Notes under the pieces: generated by a model | The model's input: the letters and a program-made list of their open reading frames with translations, nothing else | The model's database searches: none | Told to the model about the DNA's origin: nothing | Position numbers and translations under genes: made by a program | Shown here: positions 1 through 7,325 of the stretch, piece after piece | Numbering within the stretch: position 1 is the stretch's first letter | How the letters are laid out: each line of letters begins with the position of its first letter | NCBI GenBank assembly: GCA_018065685.1 | Contig: JAGHSU010000021.1 | Coordinates: 1-7,851, forward strand | Origin: Candidatus Methanocorpusculum equi | Lineage (GTDB): Archaea > Halobacteriota > Methanomicrobia > Methanomicrobiales > Methanocorpusculaceae | Direction: 5' to 3' | Length of the DNA: 7,851 nt

Positions 1-990
1 GTGGAGATAGACGAGGACAAACCGGTTCTTGTGGATAAGTACATCATCGGAAAAGAGGTCGAAGTGGATGCGGTCTGCGACGGGCGCGATGTCTTTGTCC
101 CGGGCATCATGGAGCTGGTCGAACGCACAGGCATTCACTCGGGCGACTCGATTTCGGTCTATCCGTCCTTCTCCATCTCGGACAAGGTCAAAGGCACCAT
201 CCTGCAGTACGCCAAAAAGTTAGGGCCTGCAATCGGCATTATAGGGCTCTACAACATCCAGTTCATTGTTGACAAAAACGAGGATGTCTATATCATCGAG
301 GTAAACCCGCGTTCCTCGCGTACCGTTCCGTTCCTGTCCAAATCAACCGGCTATTCGCTTGCAGACATCGCAACCAGCGTCATCCTTGGAAAGACATTAA
401 AAGAGCAGGGTATCTTTGACCTCTATCCGGAGGAAAAGAAGCGGCATTATGTCAAAGTCCCGGTCTTCTCCTTTAACAAGATTAAAGGTCTTGATGCCTA
501 CCTCTCACCTGAAATGAAGTCAACAGGAGAGGCCATCGGCTACGATTCCGCACTGAACCGTGCACTCTTTAAGGGCCTGCAGGCAGCAGGAACACGTGTG
601 CAGAACTATGGAACGGTCTTCGCAACAATCGCGGACGCGGACAAAGAGGAGGCACTGCCTTTAATCAGACGCTTCTACAACCTTGGATTCAACATCGAGG
701 CAACACGCGGCACTGCGGCATTCCTGCGCGAGAACGGCATCAGAGCCCGGACACTTGAAAAAATCAGCAGAGGAAGCACCGAGATCCGTGATGCAATCCG
801 TCAGGGACACATCGCCTATGTCATCAACACCAGTAACGTCGGTGCTGCAGACGAGGAAAGCGACGGGTACAAGATACGTACGTATGCAACGGAAAGCAAT
901 GTGACCATGTTTACCTCGCTCGATACAGTAAGAGTCCTTCTTGATGTGCTTGAGGAGACGACAATTACCATCTCGACAATCGATGCGTGA
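1..990 (+). CDS. carB: Carbamoyl phosphate synthase large subunit, C-terminal third (5' end outside window)
   Basis: This is the last 329 residues of a protein that is usually about 1,070 long; the GTG at base 1 is only the window edge. The enzyme makes carbamoyl phosphate from glutamine-derived ammonia, bicarbonate and ATP for pyrimidines and arginine. Residues 1 to about 193 are the end of the second ATP-grasp (carbamoyl phosphate) domain. By comparison with E. coli CarB, the metal ligands are Gln87, Glu100 and Asn102 in YNIQF and IIEVNPR. Residues from about 200 to 329 form the MGS-like allosteric domain. EATRGT (233-238), Lys254 and the VINTSN segment (274-279) match the positions that bind UMP in E. 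coli, so UMP feedback is plausible but inferred. The stop is 7 bases before pyrK. The frame is intact and the family match is strong. Confidence 0.97.
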   Translation: MEIDEDKPVLVDKYIIGKEVEVDAVCDGRDVFVPGIMELVERTGIHSGDSISVYPSFSISDKVKGTILQYAKKLGPAIGIIGLYNIQFIVDKNEDVYIIEVNPRSSRTVPFLSKSTGYSLADIATSVILGKTLKEQGIFDLYPEEKKRHYVKVPVFSFNKIKGLDAYLSPEMKSTGEAIGYDSALNRALFKGLQAAGTRVQNYGTVFATIADADKEEALPLIRRFYNLGFNIEATRGTAAFLRENGIRARTLEKISRGSTEIRDAIRQGHIAYVINTSNVGAADEESDGYKIRTYATESNVTMFTSLDTVRVLLDVLEETTITISTIDA

Positions 991-997
991 GGCGTAA

Positions 998-1726
998 ATG
1001 AAACAGGGTCTCTTTACCATTGCGGAAAACAAGGCACTGACACCATCCGTATACCGGATGGTGCTCTCAGGCGACGCATCAGCCGTAACAGCCCCCGGGC
1101 AGTTCATCAATATCCTGATAGACGGTCTGTTTCTGAGGCGCCCTATTTCAGTCTGCGACTCAACCCCGGATTCGGTTACCATCATCTACAAGGTCATCGG
1201 AAAAGGAACTGAGAGGATGAGTCAAATGACCAAAGGAGAACAGCTCGATGTCCTGACAGGTCTTGGAAACGGATACGATGTATCTGCTGCCGGAAACACC
1301 CCGCTTCTTATCGGAGGAGGTGTTGGTGTCCCCCCGCTCTACAAACTCGCAAAACTTCTGACCGCTGCGGGAAAACAGGTAACGGTCATCTTAGGATTTA
1401 ACACGAAAGATGAAATCTTCTATGAGAAAGAGTTTGCAGCACTCGGTGCGGATGTCCGGGTAACAACCGTGGACGGAAGTTACGGCATCAAAGGGTTTGT
1501 CACAGCGGCGATGCCTGAGACCTGTTCGCATTACTATGCCTGCGGACCGGAGCCCATGTTAAAAGCGGTCTTTTCCGCGGTAAAATCCCCGGGAGAGATG
1601 AGCTTTGAAGAACGAATGGGCTGCGGATTCGGCGCCTGCATGGGATGTTCCTGCAAAACAGTTACGGGCTTTAAGCGCATCTGCAAAGACGGCCCTGTGA
1701 TGAAATCGGAGGATATTTTATGGTAA
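998..1726 (+). CDS. pyrK: Dihydroorotate dehydrogenase B, electron-transfer (FAD/2Fe-2S) subunit
   Basis: PyrK passes electrons from PyrD to NAD+ through FAD and a 2Fe-2S cluster in the type 1B dihydroorotate dehydrogenase complex. The 242-residue length is close to the family norm. An N-terminal FAD-binding barrel carries RRPIS at 47-51. The NAD-binding half has GGGVGVPPL at 106-114 and CGPEPML at 182-188. The C-terminal iron-sulfur motif has Cys209, Cys214, Cys217 and Cys229, with an extra Cys219, followed by KDGPV. The start ATG has GAGG five bases upstream, overlapping the carB stop, which supports this start and tight coupling to carB. The gene runs 7 bases into pyrD. Its presence indicates an NAD-dependent enzyme rather than a fumarate- or quinone-dependent one. 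Confidence 0.95.
   Translation: MKQGLFTIAENKALTPSVYRMVLSGDASAVTAPGQFINILIDGLFLRRPISVCDSTPDSVTIIYKVIGKGTERMSQMTKGEQLDVLTGLGNGYDVSAAGNTPLLIGGGVGVPPLYKLAKLLTAAGKQVTVILGFNTKDEIFYEKEFAALGADVRVTTVDGSYGIKGFVTAAMPETCSHYYACGPEPMLKAVFSAVKSPGEMSFEERMGCGFGACMGCSCKTVTGFKRICKDGPVMKSEDILW
1708..1713 (+). promoter_or_regulatory. Shine-Dalgarno site for pyrD inside pyrK
   Basis: GGAGGA lies 6 bases before the pyrD ATG at 1720 and inside the last codons of pyrK. It fixes the pyrD start even though that start overlaps the pyrK stop by 7 bases, and it suggests that translation of the two subunits is coupled. Confidence 0.75.
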
Positions 1727-2667
1727 CATCAGACCTTACAACACCGGACCTTACAACAAATCTCTGCGGGATTGAACTGGAAAACCCGGTTATTCCTGCA
1801 AGCGGCACCTTCGGCTACGGATATGAATTTGCAGAGTACTATGACATAAACTGCCTCGGGACATTCTCCTTCAAAGGAACGACGCTTGAGCCGCGGTTTG
1901 GAAACCCGACACCAAGAATTGCCGAGTGCAGAGAGGGTATGCTGAACGCGGTAGGTCTGCAGAATCCGGGTGTGGATAACGTCATCTCCAAAGAGCTTCC
2001 GAAACTGAAGCGCTGCTTTAATAAGCCCGTCATGGCAAATGTGAGCGGATTTTCCATCGAAGAGTACACTGAGGTCTGCAGACGCCTTGACACTGAGGAG
2101 CAGATAGGATGGTTCGAGGTAAACATCTCCTGCCCCAATGTACAGGGAGGAGGGATGCATTTCGGGACCGACCCGGAAAGTGCTGCAGCTGTTACGAAAG
2201 CAGTAAAGGCAGTAACGAAAAAGCCGGTCATCATCAAGCTCTCGCCCAATGTCTCGGATATCACAGAGATTGCAAAGGCCTGCGAAGAGGCAGGAGCTGA
2301 CGGTCTTTCACTCATCAACACACTTGTCGGAATGCGCATCGACCTGTTCCGGCGGCGTCCCGTCCTTGCAAACACCACCGGGGGTTTTTCCGGCCCCGCG
2401 GTGTTTCCTGCAGCACTCCGGATGGTCTATCAGACCGCAGAAGCGGTTAATATCCCGATTGTAGGAATCGGAGGGGTCTCCTCCGCAGAAGATGTCATTG
2501 AGATGATGATGGCCGGTGCCTGTGCGGTTGAGGTCGGTACCGCAAATCTGATTCACCCGTACGCATGCCGCGACATCATCAATGATTTGCCAAAGGTTAT
2601 GAGGAAATACAACATACATTCATTAAAGGAAATAACAGGAGCCGCACACCCATGCCAAAAGATGTAA
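1720..2667 (+). CDS. pyrD: Dihydroorotate dehydrogenase B, catalytic (FMN) subunit
   Basis: PyrD oxidises dihydroorotate to orotate at an FMN site and hands electrons to PyrK. The 315-residue protein is a TIM barrel of the class 1B type. The family core starts at [12 protein letters not shown] (14-25). The catalytic base is Cys138 in VNISCPN (134-140), the residue type that marks class 1 enzymes. FMN-contact segments include KLSPN (173-177), INTLVGM (199-205), GGFSGPA (221-227) and GIGGV (249-253). The first 13 residues are an unusual extension: it contains DLTTP followed by DLTTN, encoded by a 15-base tandem duplication. The start is supported by a strong Shine-Dalgarno site. The 3' end overlaps pyrF by 16 bases. 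Confidence 0.96.
   Translation: MVTSDLTTPDLTTNLCGIELENPVIPASGTFGYGYEFAEYYDINCLGTFSFKGTTLEPRFGNPTPRIAECREGMLNAVGLQNPGVDNVISKELPKLKRCFNKPVMANVSGFSIEEYTEVCRRLDTEEQIGWFEVNISCPNVQGGGMHFGTDPESAAAVTKAVKAVTKKPVIIKLSPNVSDITEIAKACEEAGADGLSLINTLVGMRIDLFRRRPVLANTTGGFSGPAVFPAALRMVYQTAEAVNIPIVGIGGVSSAEDVIEMMMAGACAVEVGTANLIHPYACRDIINDLPKVMRKYNIHSLKEITGAAHPCQKM
1732..1761 (+). repeat. 15-base tandem duplication at the 5' end of pyrD
   Basis: Two adjacent 15-base units (1732-1746 and 1747-1761) share GACCTTACAACA exactly and differ only in the last three bases (CCG and AAT). They encode DLTTP and DLTTN, upstream of the conserved PyrD core. The duplication keeps the frame and lengthens the N-terminus by five residues. 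Confidence 0.8.
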
Positions 2668-3353
2668 TTATTGCCTGTGATTTTGACAGTGCAGATGCAG
2701 TATATGCGTTTCTTGACAGATTCCACGGAAAAAAGCCGTTTGTAAAGATAGGAATGGAGCTTTTCTACGCAGAAGGCCCGTCAATCGTCCGTGAGATAAA
2801 ACGACGCGGACACAAAATCTTTCTCGATTTAAAACTGCATGACATCCCGAACACCGTGAAAAAAAGCATGACAGTTTTATCCGGTCTCGATGTGGATATG
2901 TGCAACGTGCACGCTGCAGGGACCTCTTCGATGATGAAAGCCGCGCTCGAAGGGTTAACACGTGCGGACGGCACAAGACCTCTTCTGATTGCGGTAACGC
3001 AGCTCACCTCGACCGGGCAGGAGCAGCTCGAACAGGAACTGCTGATTCAAAAACCCATGGAAGAGGTTGTCGCATCATACGCAAAGAATGCGGCATCCGC
3101 AGGACTCGACGGAGTTGTCTGCTCTCCCCTGGAAGCTGCAAAAGTACACGCGGTCTGCGGAAAATCGTTTGTCACGGTAACACCGGGTATCCGGTTTGCG
3201 GACTCGGCAGCAGGAGATCAGAAACGCATAATGACTCCTGCAGATGCTGCAAAAGCAGGCTCTGACTACATTGTGGTCGGGCGCCCCATAACACAGGCAG
3301 ATGACCCGGCGGCAGCCTACGAACGCTGCTGCAGGGAGTTTTTAGGAGCATAA
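2652..3353 (+). CDS. pyrF: Orotidine-5'-phosphate decarboxylase
   Basis: PyrF decarboxylates OMP to UMP, the last step of the pathway. The 233-residue length fits the bacterial Bacillus-type family, not the shorter archaeal or the longer ~270-residue type. The catalytic Asp-x-Lys-x-x-Asp motif is Asp59, Lys61 and Asp64 within [10 protein letters not shown] (59-68). Asp10 and Lys32 match conserved substrate-contact positions. The phosphate-binding end of the barrel is seen in TPGIR (177-181) and VGRPIT (209-214). The start ATG lies inside the pyrD 3' end, with AGGAG at 2637-2641 ten bases upstream, so translation is probably coupled to pyrD. No missing key residue was seen. The bacterial subtype is one of the clearest clues to the domain of life. 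Confidence 0.96.
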   Translation: MPKDVIIACDFDSADAVYAFLDRFHGKKPFVKIGMELFYAEGPSIVREIKRRGHKIFLDLKLHDIPNTVKKSMTVLSGLDVDMCNVHAAGTSSMMKAALEGLTRADGTRPLLIAVTQLTSTGQEQLEQELLIQKPMEEVVASYAKNAASAGLDGVVCSPLEAAKVHAVCGKSFVTVTPGIRFADSAAGDQKRIMTPADAAKAGSDYIVVGRPITQADDPAAAYERCCREFLGA

Positions 3354-3354
3354 A

Positions 3355-3359
3355 AGGAG
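3355..3359 (+). promoter_or_regulatory. Shine-Dalgarno site for pyrE
   Basis: AGGAG sits 6 bases before the pyrE ATG in the 12-base pyrF-pyrE gap. This short gap leaves no room for a separate promoter or terminator. Confidence 0.7.
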
Positions 3360-3365
3360 CATATC

Positions 3366-4013
3366 ATGAAACACTCAGAACTTGAAATAAAAATTGCAAA
3401 GGACCTTCTGTCAATCAAAGCCGTTTTCTTCCGCCCGGACGAACCGTTTACCTGGGCAAGCGGCATCAAAAGCCCGGTATACTGCGACAACCGCTTAACA
3501 CTTACCGCACCTTCCGTGCGGCTCGATGTGGAACAGGGGCTTGCCGAGGTTGTGAAAAAAGAGTATCCCGACTGTGAAGTGCTTATGGGCACCTCAACTG
3601 CGGGGATTGCGCATGCAGCAATTACCGGACACCTCTTAGGACTTCCGATGGGGTATGTCCGTTCAGGCGCAAAGGACCACGGACGGCAGAACCAGATTGA
3701 AGGAAAACTCGAGGCAGGCGCAAAGGTTGTTGTCATCGAGGACTTAATCTCCACCGGAGGCAGTGTACTTGAGGTAGTTGATGTCCTGCGGGCAGCAGGC
3801 GCCGACGTATTAGGGGTTGCCAGTATCTTTACCTACCGGATGGATGCAGGACTGAAGCGTCTTTCTGATGCAAAGGTGAAAAATGTCTCGCTCACAAACT
3901 TCGATGTAATTGCAGATGTCGCGGCAGAAGAAGGCTACATAAAGCCCGATGATATCAAACGGCTGATTGCCTTTAGAAACAACCCCTCGGATGAGAACTG
4001 GATAGGAGCATAA
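3366..4013 (+). CDS. pyrE: Orotate phosphoribosyltransferase
   Basis: PyrE joins orotate and PRPP to form OMP, the substrate of the neighbouring PyrF. The 215-residue protein has the type I phosphoribosyltransferase fold. The PRPP-binding signature is [13 protein letters not shown] at 121-133, with the acidic pair Glu125-Asp126. The mobile loop, with Lys103 and His105 in GAKDHGR (101-107), covers the active site and is typical of orotate enzymes. [12 protein letters not shown] (73-84) is another conserved segment. The start follows a strong Shine-Dalgarno site, and the stop is one base before pyrB. The order pyrK-pyrD-pyrF-pyrE is common in anaerobic bacteria. The gene appears intact. Confidence 0.96.
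   Translation: MKHSELEIKIAKDLLSIKAVFFRPDEPFTWASGIKSPVYCDNRLTLTAPSVRLDVEQGLAEVVKKEYPDCEVLMGTSTAGIAHAAITGHLLGLPMGYVRSGAKDHGRQNQIEGKLEAGAKVVVIEDLISTGGSVLEVVDVLRAAGADVLGVASIFTYRMDAGLKRLSDAKVKNVSLTNFDVIADVAAEEGYIKPDDIKRLIAFRNNPSDENWIGA
4004..4008 (+). promoter_or_regulatory. Shine-Dalgarno site for pyrB inside the pyrE 3' end
   Basis: AGGAG within the last pyrE codons lies 6 bases before the pyrB ATG at 4015, supporting that start. It is part of an 11-base string also found at the end of pyrF. Confidence 0.7.
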
Positions 4014-4014
4014 G

Positions 4015-5142
4015 ATGAAAAGTGTTATCGATATCCCCGATCTTTCCGTCGAAGAGATTGATGAGCTGATAAAAACCGCAGGGGATATCGCTTTGCATCC
4101 TGAAAAGTATGCAAAGAGCTGCGAGGGAAAAATCCTTGCAACACTCTTTTATGAGCCGTCGACACGCACACGCCTTTCGTTTACGGCAGCCATGATGGAG
4201 CTTGGAGGAAACGTGCTCGGCTTTTCAGAGCCCGGGAGTTCCTCCGCTGTAAAAGGGGAAAGTGTCGCAGATACCGCACGTGTTGTCTCCTGTTACGCGG
4301 ATATTATAGCGATGCGCTCCCCGAAGGAGGGGGCGGCCTTTGTTGCGGCAAAAAACGCAACAATTCCTGTGATAAACACCGGAGACGGCGGGCATGCACA
4401 CCCGACGCAGACGTTGGGAGACCTTTTTACGATTTACCGCGAGAAGGGACGCTTTAACAACCTCACCGTGGGATTCTGCGGGGATTTAAAGTACGGGCGC
4501 ACGGTTCACTCCTTAATTGAAGCCATGTCGCGGTATCCGGATGTGAGGTTTGTCCTGATTTCCCCTGACGCGTTAAAGCTTCCGACGTTTGTAAAGTATG
4601 AGATTCTCGCACGGCACAATGTCTTATACACAGAGACCGACTCACTCGAGGAAGCACTTCCCTCGCTTGACATTCTCTATATGACCCGCATCCAGAAGGA
4701 GCGGTTTACCGACCCTGCCGAGTATGAGCGGTTAAAGGACAGCTATATCTTAACGGTTGAAAAGCTTGCATCGGCAAAAAGTGACCTGTGCATTATGCAT
4801 CCGCTTCCCCGCGTAAATGAAATCAGTGTGAAGGTGGATAAAGACCCGCGTGCATGCTACTTTAAGCAGGTGGAAAACGGAAAGTACATGCGCATGGCGC
4901 TGATTTTAAAACTCCTTGCATCCGCGAAAGAAAATCCGGAGACCGAGGATCTGTTAGCAGGACGCAGTGTGTTAATCAATGAGATGAAATGCACGAATCC
5001 CCGCTGTATTACGGCAACCGAGCAGGAGCTTGACCATGTATTCCGCGTGGTTGATGCAGAGGCCGGAATCTGCCGCTGCGTGTACTGCGAAAAGAAGGTG
5101 AAAGCGGATTCAGAGATGATGAAGCGCGTTGTAAGGCGGTAA
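4015..5142 (+). CDS. pyrB: Aspartate carbamoyltransferase fused to a PyrI-type zinc domain
   Basis: The enzyme condenses carbamoyl phosphate and aspartate to carbamoyl aspartate. Residues 1 to about 303 are a full catalytic chain: STRTR (49-53) binds carbamoyl phosphate, Ser76 and Lys80 form the 80s loop, Arg101, His128 and Gln131 follow in HPTQT, and TRIQKER (224-230) and HPLPR (262-266) contact aspartate. After a short linker, residues of about 317-375 match the zinc half of the regulatory chain PyrI. Cys326, Cys331, Cys355 and Cys358 have C-x4-C-x23-C-x2-C spacing, the same as in E. coli PyrI. The nucleotide-binding allosteric half of PyrI (about 97 residues) is absent, so classical CTP/ATP control is unlikely; this is an inference. 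The stop is 6 bases before hsdM. The gene could also be labelled pyrBI. Confidence 0.94.
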   Translation: MKSVIDIPDLSVEEIDELIKTAGDIALHPEKYAKSCEGKILATLFYEPSTRTRLSFTAAMMELGGNVLGFSEPGSSSAVKGESVADTARVVSCYADIIAMRSPKEGAAFVAAKNATIPVINTGDGGHAHPTQTLGDLFTIYREKGRFNNLTVGFCGDLKYGRTVHSLIEAMSRYPDVRFVLISPDALKLPTFVKYEILARHNVLYTETDSLEEALPSLDILYMTRIQKERFTDPAEYERLKDSYILTVEKLASAKSDLCIMHPLPRVNEISVKVDKDPRACYFKQVENGKYMRMALILKLLASAKENPETEDLLAGRSVLINEMKCTNPRCITATEQELDHVFRVVDAEAGICRCVYCEKKVKADSEMMKRVVRR

Positions 5143-5148
5143 CGCGCT

Positions 5149-6672
5149 ATGGGCGGAAAAGGAAAGACAGCAGGGAAAGCAGCAGAAGGGAAATCGCTTG
5201 AATCACGGCTCTGGGACTCCGCCAATAAGCTTCGCGGGAATCTGGAGGCGGGAGAGTATAAGCATGTTGTCCTCGGTCTTATCTGTCTAAAGTATGCCGG
5301 TGACCGGTTTGAGGAACAGCGGGCAAAGCTGATAGCAGCCGGACGTGAACGGTATATTGATCTTCCCGAGTTCTATACGAAGGACAGTGTGTTTTTTGTG
5401 CCGGAGGAGGCGCGGTGGTCAAAACTTATGGAATCCGCGAAACAGCCGGATATTATTCTGAAGGTTGATTCGGCGCTCGCAAGTATTGAGCGTGAGAATT
5501 CCGTTTTGAAAGGCGCTCTTCCAGATAATTATTATTCGCGGCTGAATCTTGATTTTTCGCAGTTTGCAGCGCTTCTTGACGTGGTGAACGGGATTTGCGC
5601 ATCAGACGATGAGCAGGATTTAATCGGCAGGATTTATGAGTATTTCCTGGGGAAGTTTGCGCTTTCCGAGGGGAAGATGAAGGGCGAGTATTATACGCCT
5701 AAGTGTGTTGTCAAACTGATTGCAGAGATGATTGAGCCATTCCGCGGGAAAATTTATGACCCGTGCTGCGGTTCGGGTGGGATGTTTGTTCAGTCGAAGA
5801 AGTTTGTCGAGGCACATAACGGGAACTCGAAGGATATTTCGATTTACGGGCAGGAGTATACGGCGACAACATATAAGCTTGCGAAGATGAATCTTGCTAT
5901 CCGCGGGCTTTCCGCAAATCTGGGTGTTCCCGCAAATTCATTTTCGAATGACCAGCATCCGACACTGAAGGCGGATTTTATTATGGCAAATCAGCCGTTT
6001 AATCAGAAGGCGTGGCGTGCGGAGAATGAACTGACTGATGACTACCGCTGGGCGTTTGGTGTTCCGCCGGTCGGAAATGCAAATTACGGCTGGATTGAGC
6101 ACATCATTTCCAAGATGGGGCAGAATGCGAAAGCAGGTTTTGTTCTGGCGAACGGTTCGCTTTCAACCGACCAGGGAGGCGAGGGGGAGATACGGAGAAA
6201 TATTGTCGAGGTGGGACTTGTTGACTGTATTGCGGCCCTTCCCGGGCAGCTCTTTTATACAACACAGATTCCGGTTTCGCTGTGGTTTTTGCGGCGGAAT
6301 AAGCCGAACACGGATTCAATCCTGTTTATTGACGCGAGAAAGCTCGGTGAGATGGAAGACAGGACTCATAAGGTGCTTTCAGATGCCGATATTGCCCGGA
6401 TTGCTGACACGTATCATGCATGGTCGCGTTCAGACGGTTATGCTGATGTTCCCGGGTTCTGCCGTTCCGCCCCTCTTTCGGAGGTTGCGGAGAACGGTTT
6501 TGTGCTGACTCCCAGCCGGTATGTGGGGCTTTCTCCCGAGGAGGAGGATTCCGAGCCGTTTGAGGAGAAGATGCAGCGGCTGACGTCAGAGCTTTCGGTT
6601 TTGTTTGAGCGTGACGCGGAGGCAAAGGCGGAGATTTGCAGGCAGCTTGAGCGTGCGGGGTTTAAGCTGTGA
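5149..6672 (+). CDS. hsdM: Type I restriction-modification DNA methyltransferase subunit
   Basis: HsdM transfers a methyl group from S-adenosylmethionine to adenine at sites chosen by HsdS. The 507-residue length is typical. Residues 16 to about 165 form the N-terminal helical domain (SLESRLWDSANKLRG onward, then EYKHVVLGLICLKYA). GEYYTP (179-184) opens the methyltransferase domain. Motif I is DPCCGSGGMF (204-213), motif II is near GQE (234-236), and motif IV reads NQPF (281-284) where NPPF or NPPY is usual. FVLANGSLS (331-339) and LPGQLFYTTQIPVSLWF (364-380) are family signatures. The C-terminus (about 465-507) is charged and probably coiled-coil. The start has only a weak AAGG 12 bases upstream, but no other start is suitable. 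The stop overlaps the next gene by GTGA. Ile codons are mostly ATT, unlike carB. Confidence 0.95.
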   Translation: MGGKGKTAGKAAEGKSLESRLWDSANKLRGNLEAGEYKHVVLGLICLKYAGDRFEEQRAKLIAAGRERYIDLPEFYTKDSVFFVPEEARWSKLMESAKQPDIILKVDSALASIERENSVLKGALPDNYYSRLNLDFSQFAALLDVVNGICASDDEQDLIGRIYEYFLGKFALSEGKMKGEYYTPKCVVKLIAEMIEPFRGKIYDPCCGSGGMFVQSKKFVEAHNGNSKDISIYGQEYTATTYKLAKMNLAIRGLSANLGVPANSFSNDQHPTLKADFIMANQPFNQKAWRAENELTDDYRWAFGVPPVGNANYGWIEHIISKMGQNAKAGFVLANGSLSTDQGGEGEIRRNIVEVGLVDCIAALPGQLFYTTQIPVSLWFLRRNKPNTDSILFIDARKLGEMEDRTHKVLSDADIARIADTYHAWSRSDGYADVPGFCRSAPLSEVAENGFVLTPSRYVGLSPEEEDSEPFEEKMQRLTSELSVLFERDAEAKAEICRQLERAGFKL

Positions 6673-7325
6673 GTGATATTTCATTCGACGGGCTGATTTC
6701 ATCTATCAGGTCTGTTGACTGTCAGTTTACGGAGTCCGCGGTTCGTGCGGTGAATGTGGGGCTGACGCTTCGGAACTGGTGTGTGGGAGCCTATCTTTCC
6801 GAGTTTGAGCTGCACGGCGCAGGGCGTGCTTCGTATGGAGAACGGCTTTTTGAGAGTGTGGCATCGCGTTTGAAGCAGTACGGTATGAAACGATGTGATG
6901 CTCGTGAGCTTCGGCGGTTTATGCTGTTTTATGCGGAGTATCCGCAGGTGTTTGAGGTGCTTCCCGAAGAGATGAAGACATCGCTGCTTCAGGTGTGTTC
7001 AAACGATGAAGAAAAACGAAATAATTTTATAGGAGATTCATCGGGAGAAAATTATAGTGCTGAGTCTCCCCACTCAGTGGAAGAGCGAAATATATTAATA
7101 CAAAGAATTCGGGACTCAGTGAGTCCCAAATTCCAGTCGAAGAATAACTGTTTCGACTCAATGCCGGTTTCTTACCGGACTCCCGCGGAGAAGCTCGTGT
7201 CGAGTCTTTCGTTTACGCATATCCGGACGCTCCTTGAGATTGCGTCACCTCTGAAGCGTCTGTTTTATGAGGTTGAGTGCATGAAGGGAGTCTGGTCTGT
7301 GCGTAATCGTTATGAAGTTTGTTGA
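6669..7325 (+). CDS. DUF1016/YhcG-like N-terminal domain protein, nuclease half missing
   Basis: The 218-residue product matches the N-terminal domain of DUF1016 (YhcG) proteins, which often sit between hsdM and hsdS. Visible signatures are TLRNWCVG (33-40), RASYGERL (53-60), ELRRFMLFYAEYPQVF (80-95), LSFTHIRTLLEI (180-191) and FYEVECMKGVWSVR (199-212). Full-length relatives are about 350 residues and continue from WSVR into a helix and a PDDEXK-type nuclease domain. Here the match stops at WSVR and six unrelated residues follow before the stop. The GTG start overlaps the hsdM stop (GTGA), which suggests coupled translation. Residues of about 110-170 are a polar, AT-rich linker with DNA hairpins. 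The gene may be a deletion product or one of the naturally short DUF1016_N proteins. Its role in the complex is not known. Confidence 0.8.
   Translation: MSDISFDGLISSIRSVDCQFTESAVRAVNVGLTLRNWCVGAYLSEFELHGAGRASYGERLFESVASRLKQYGMKRCDARELRRFMLFYAEYPQVFEVLPEEMKTSLLQVCSNDEEKRNNFIGDSSGENYSAESPHSVEERNILIQRIRDSVSPKFQSKNNCFDSMPVSYRTPAEKLVSSLSFTHIRTLLEIASPLKRLFYEVECMKGVWSVRNRYEVC
7060..7077. repeat. Hairpin in the DUF1016 linker (first)
   Basis: CTGAGT (7060-7065) and ACTCAG (7072-7077) form a perfect 6-base inverted repeat around CTCCCC. A competing 6-base stem joins GGGAGA (7043-7048) with TCTCCC (7065-7070). Both lie in the poorly conserved linker of the DUF1016 gene. No T-run follows, so it does not resemble a terminator. 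Confidence 0.6.
7111..7127. repeat. Hairpin in the DUF1016 linker (second)
   Basis: GGGACTC (7111-7117) and GAGTCCC (7121-7127) form a perfect 7-base stem with a 3-base loop. It shares ACTCAGTG with the first hairpin (7072-7079 and 7114-7121), so the two look like related, partly decayed copies. It encodes part of RDSVSP in the linker. Confidence 0.65.

Noticed and set aside
1..3. GTG at base 1 as a real start codon
   Set aside because: The reading frame begins in the middle of the CarB ATP-grasp domain, so the true start lies upstream of the window.
661..1185. Long antisense open frame opposite carB and pyrK
   Set aside because: It lies fully across two strongly conserved genes, has no family signature and is explained by codon bias on the coding strand.
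1729..2619. Antisense open frames opposite pyrD
   Set aside because: They overlap a complete conserved gene, lack recognisable domains and look like shadows of the sense frame.
5143..5148. Terminator or promoter between pyrB and hsdM
   Set aside because: The gap is only 6 bases and no hairpin or -10/-35 pair was seen in the flanking 3' end of pyrB.
7111..7127. Rho-independent terminator at the second hairpin
   Set aside because: The 7-base stem is followed by AAATTCC rather than a T-run, and it lies inside a coding frame.
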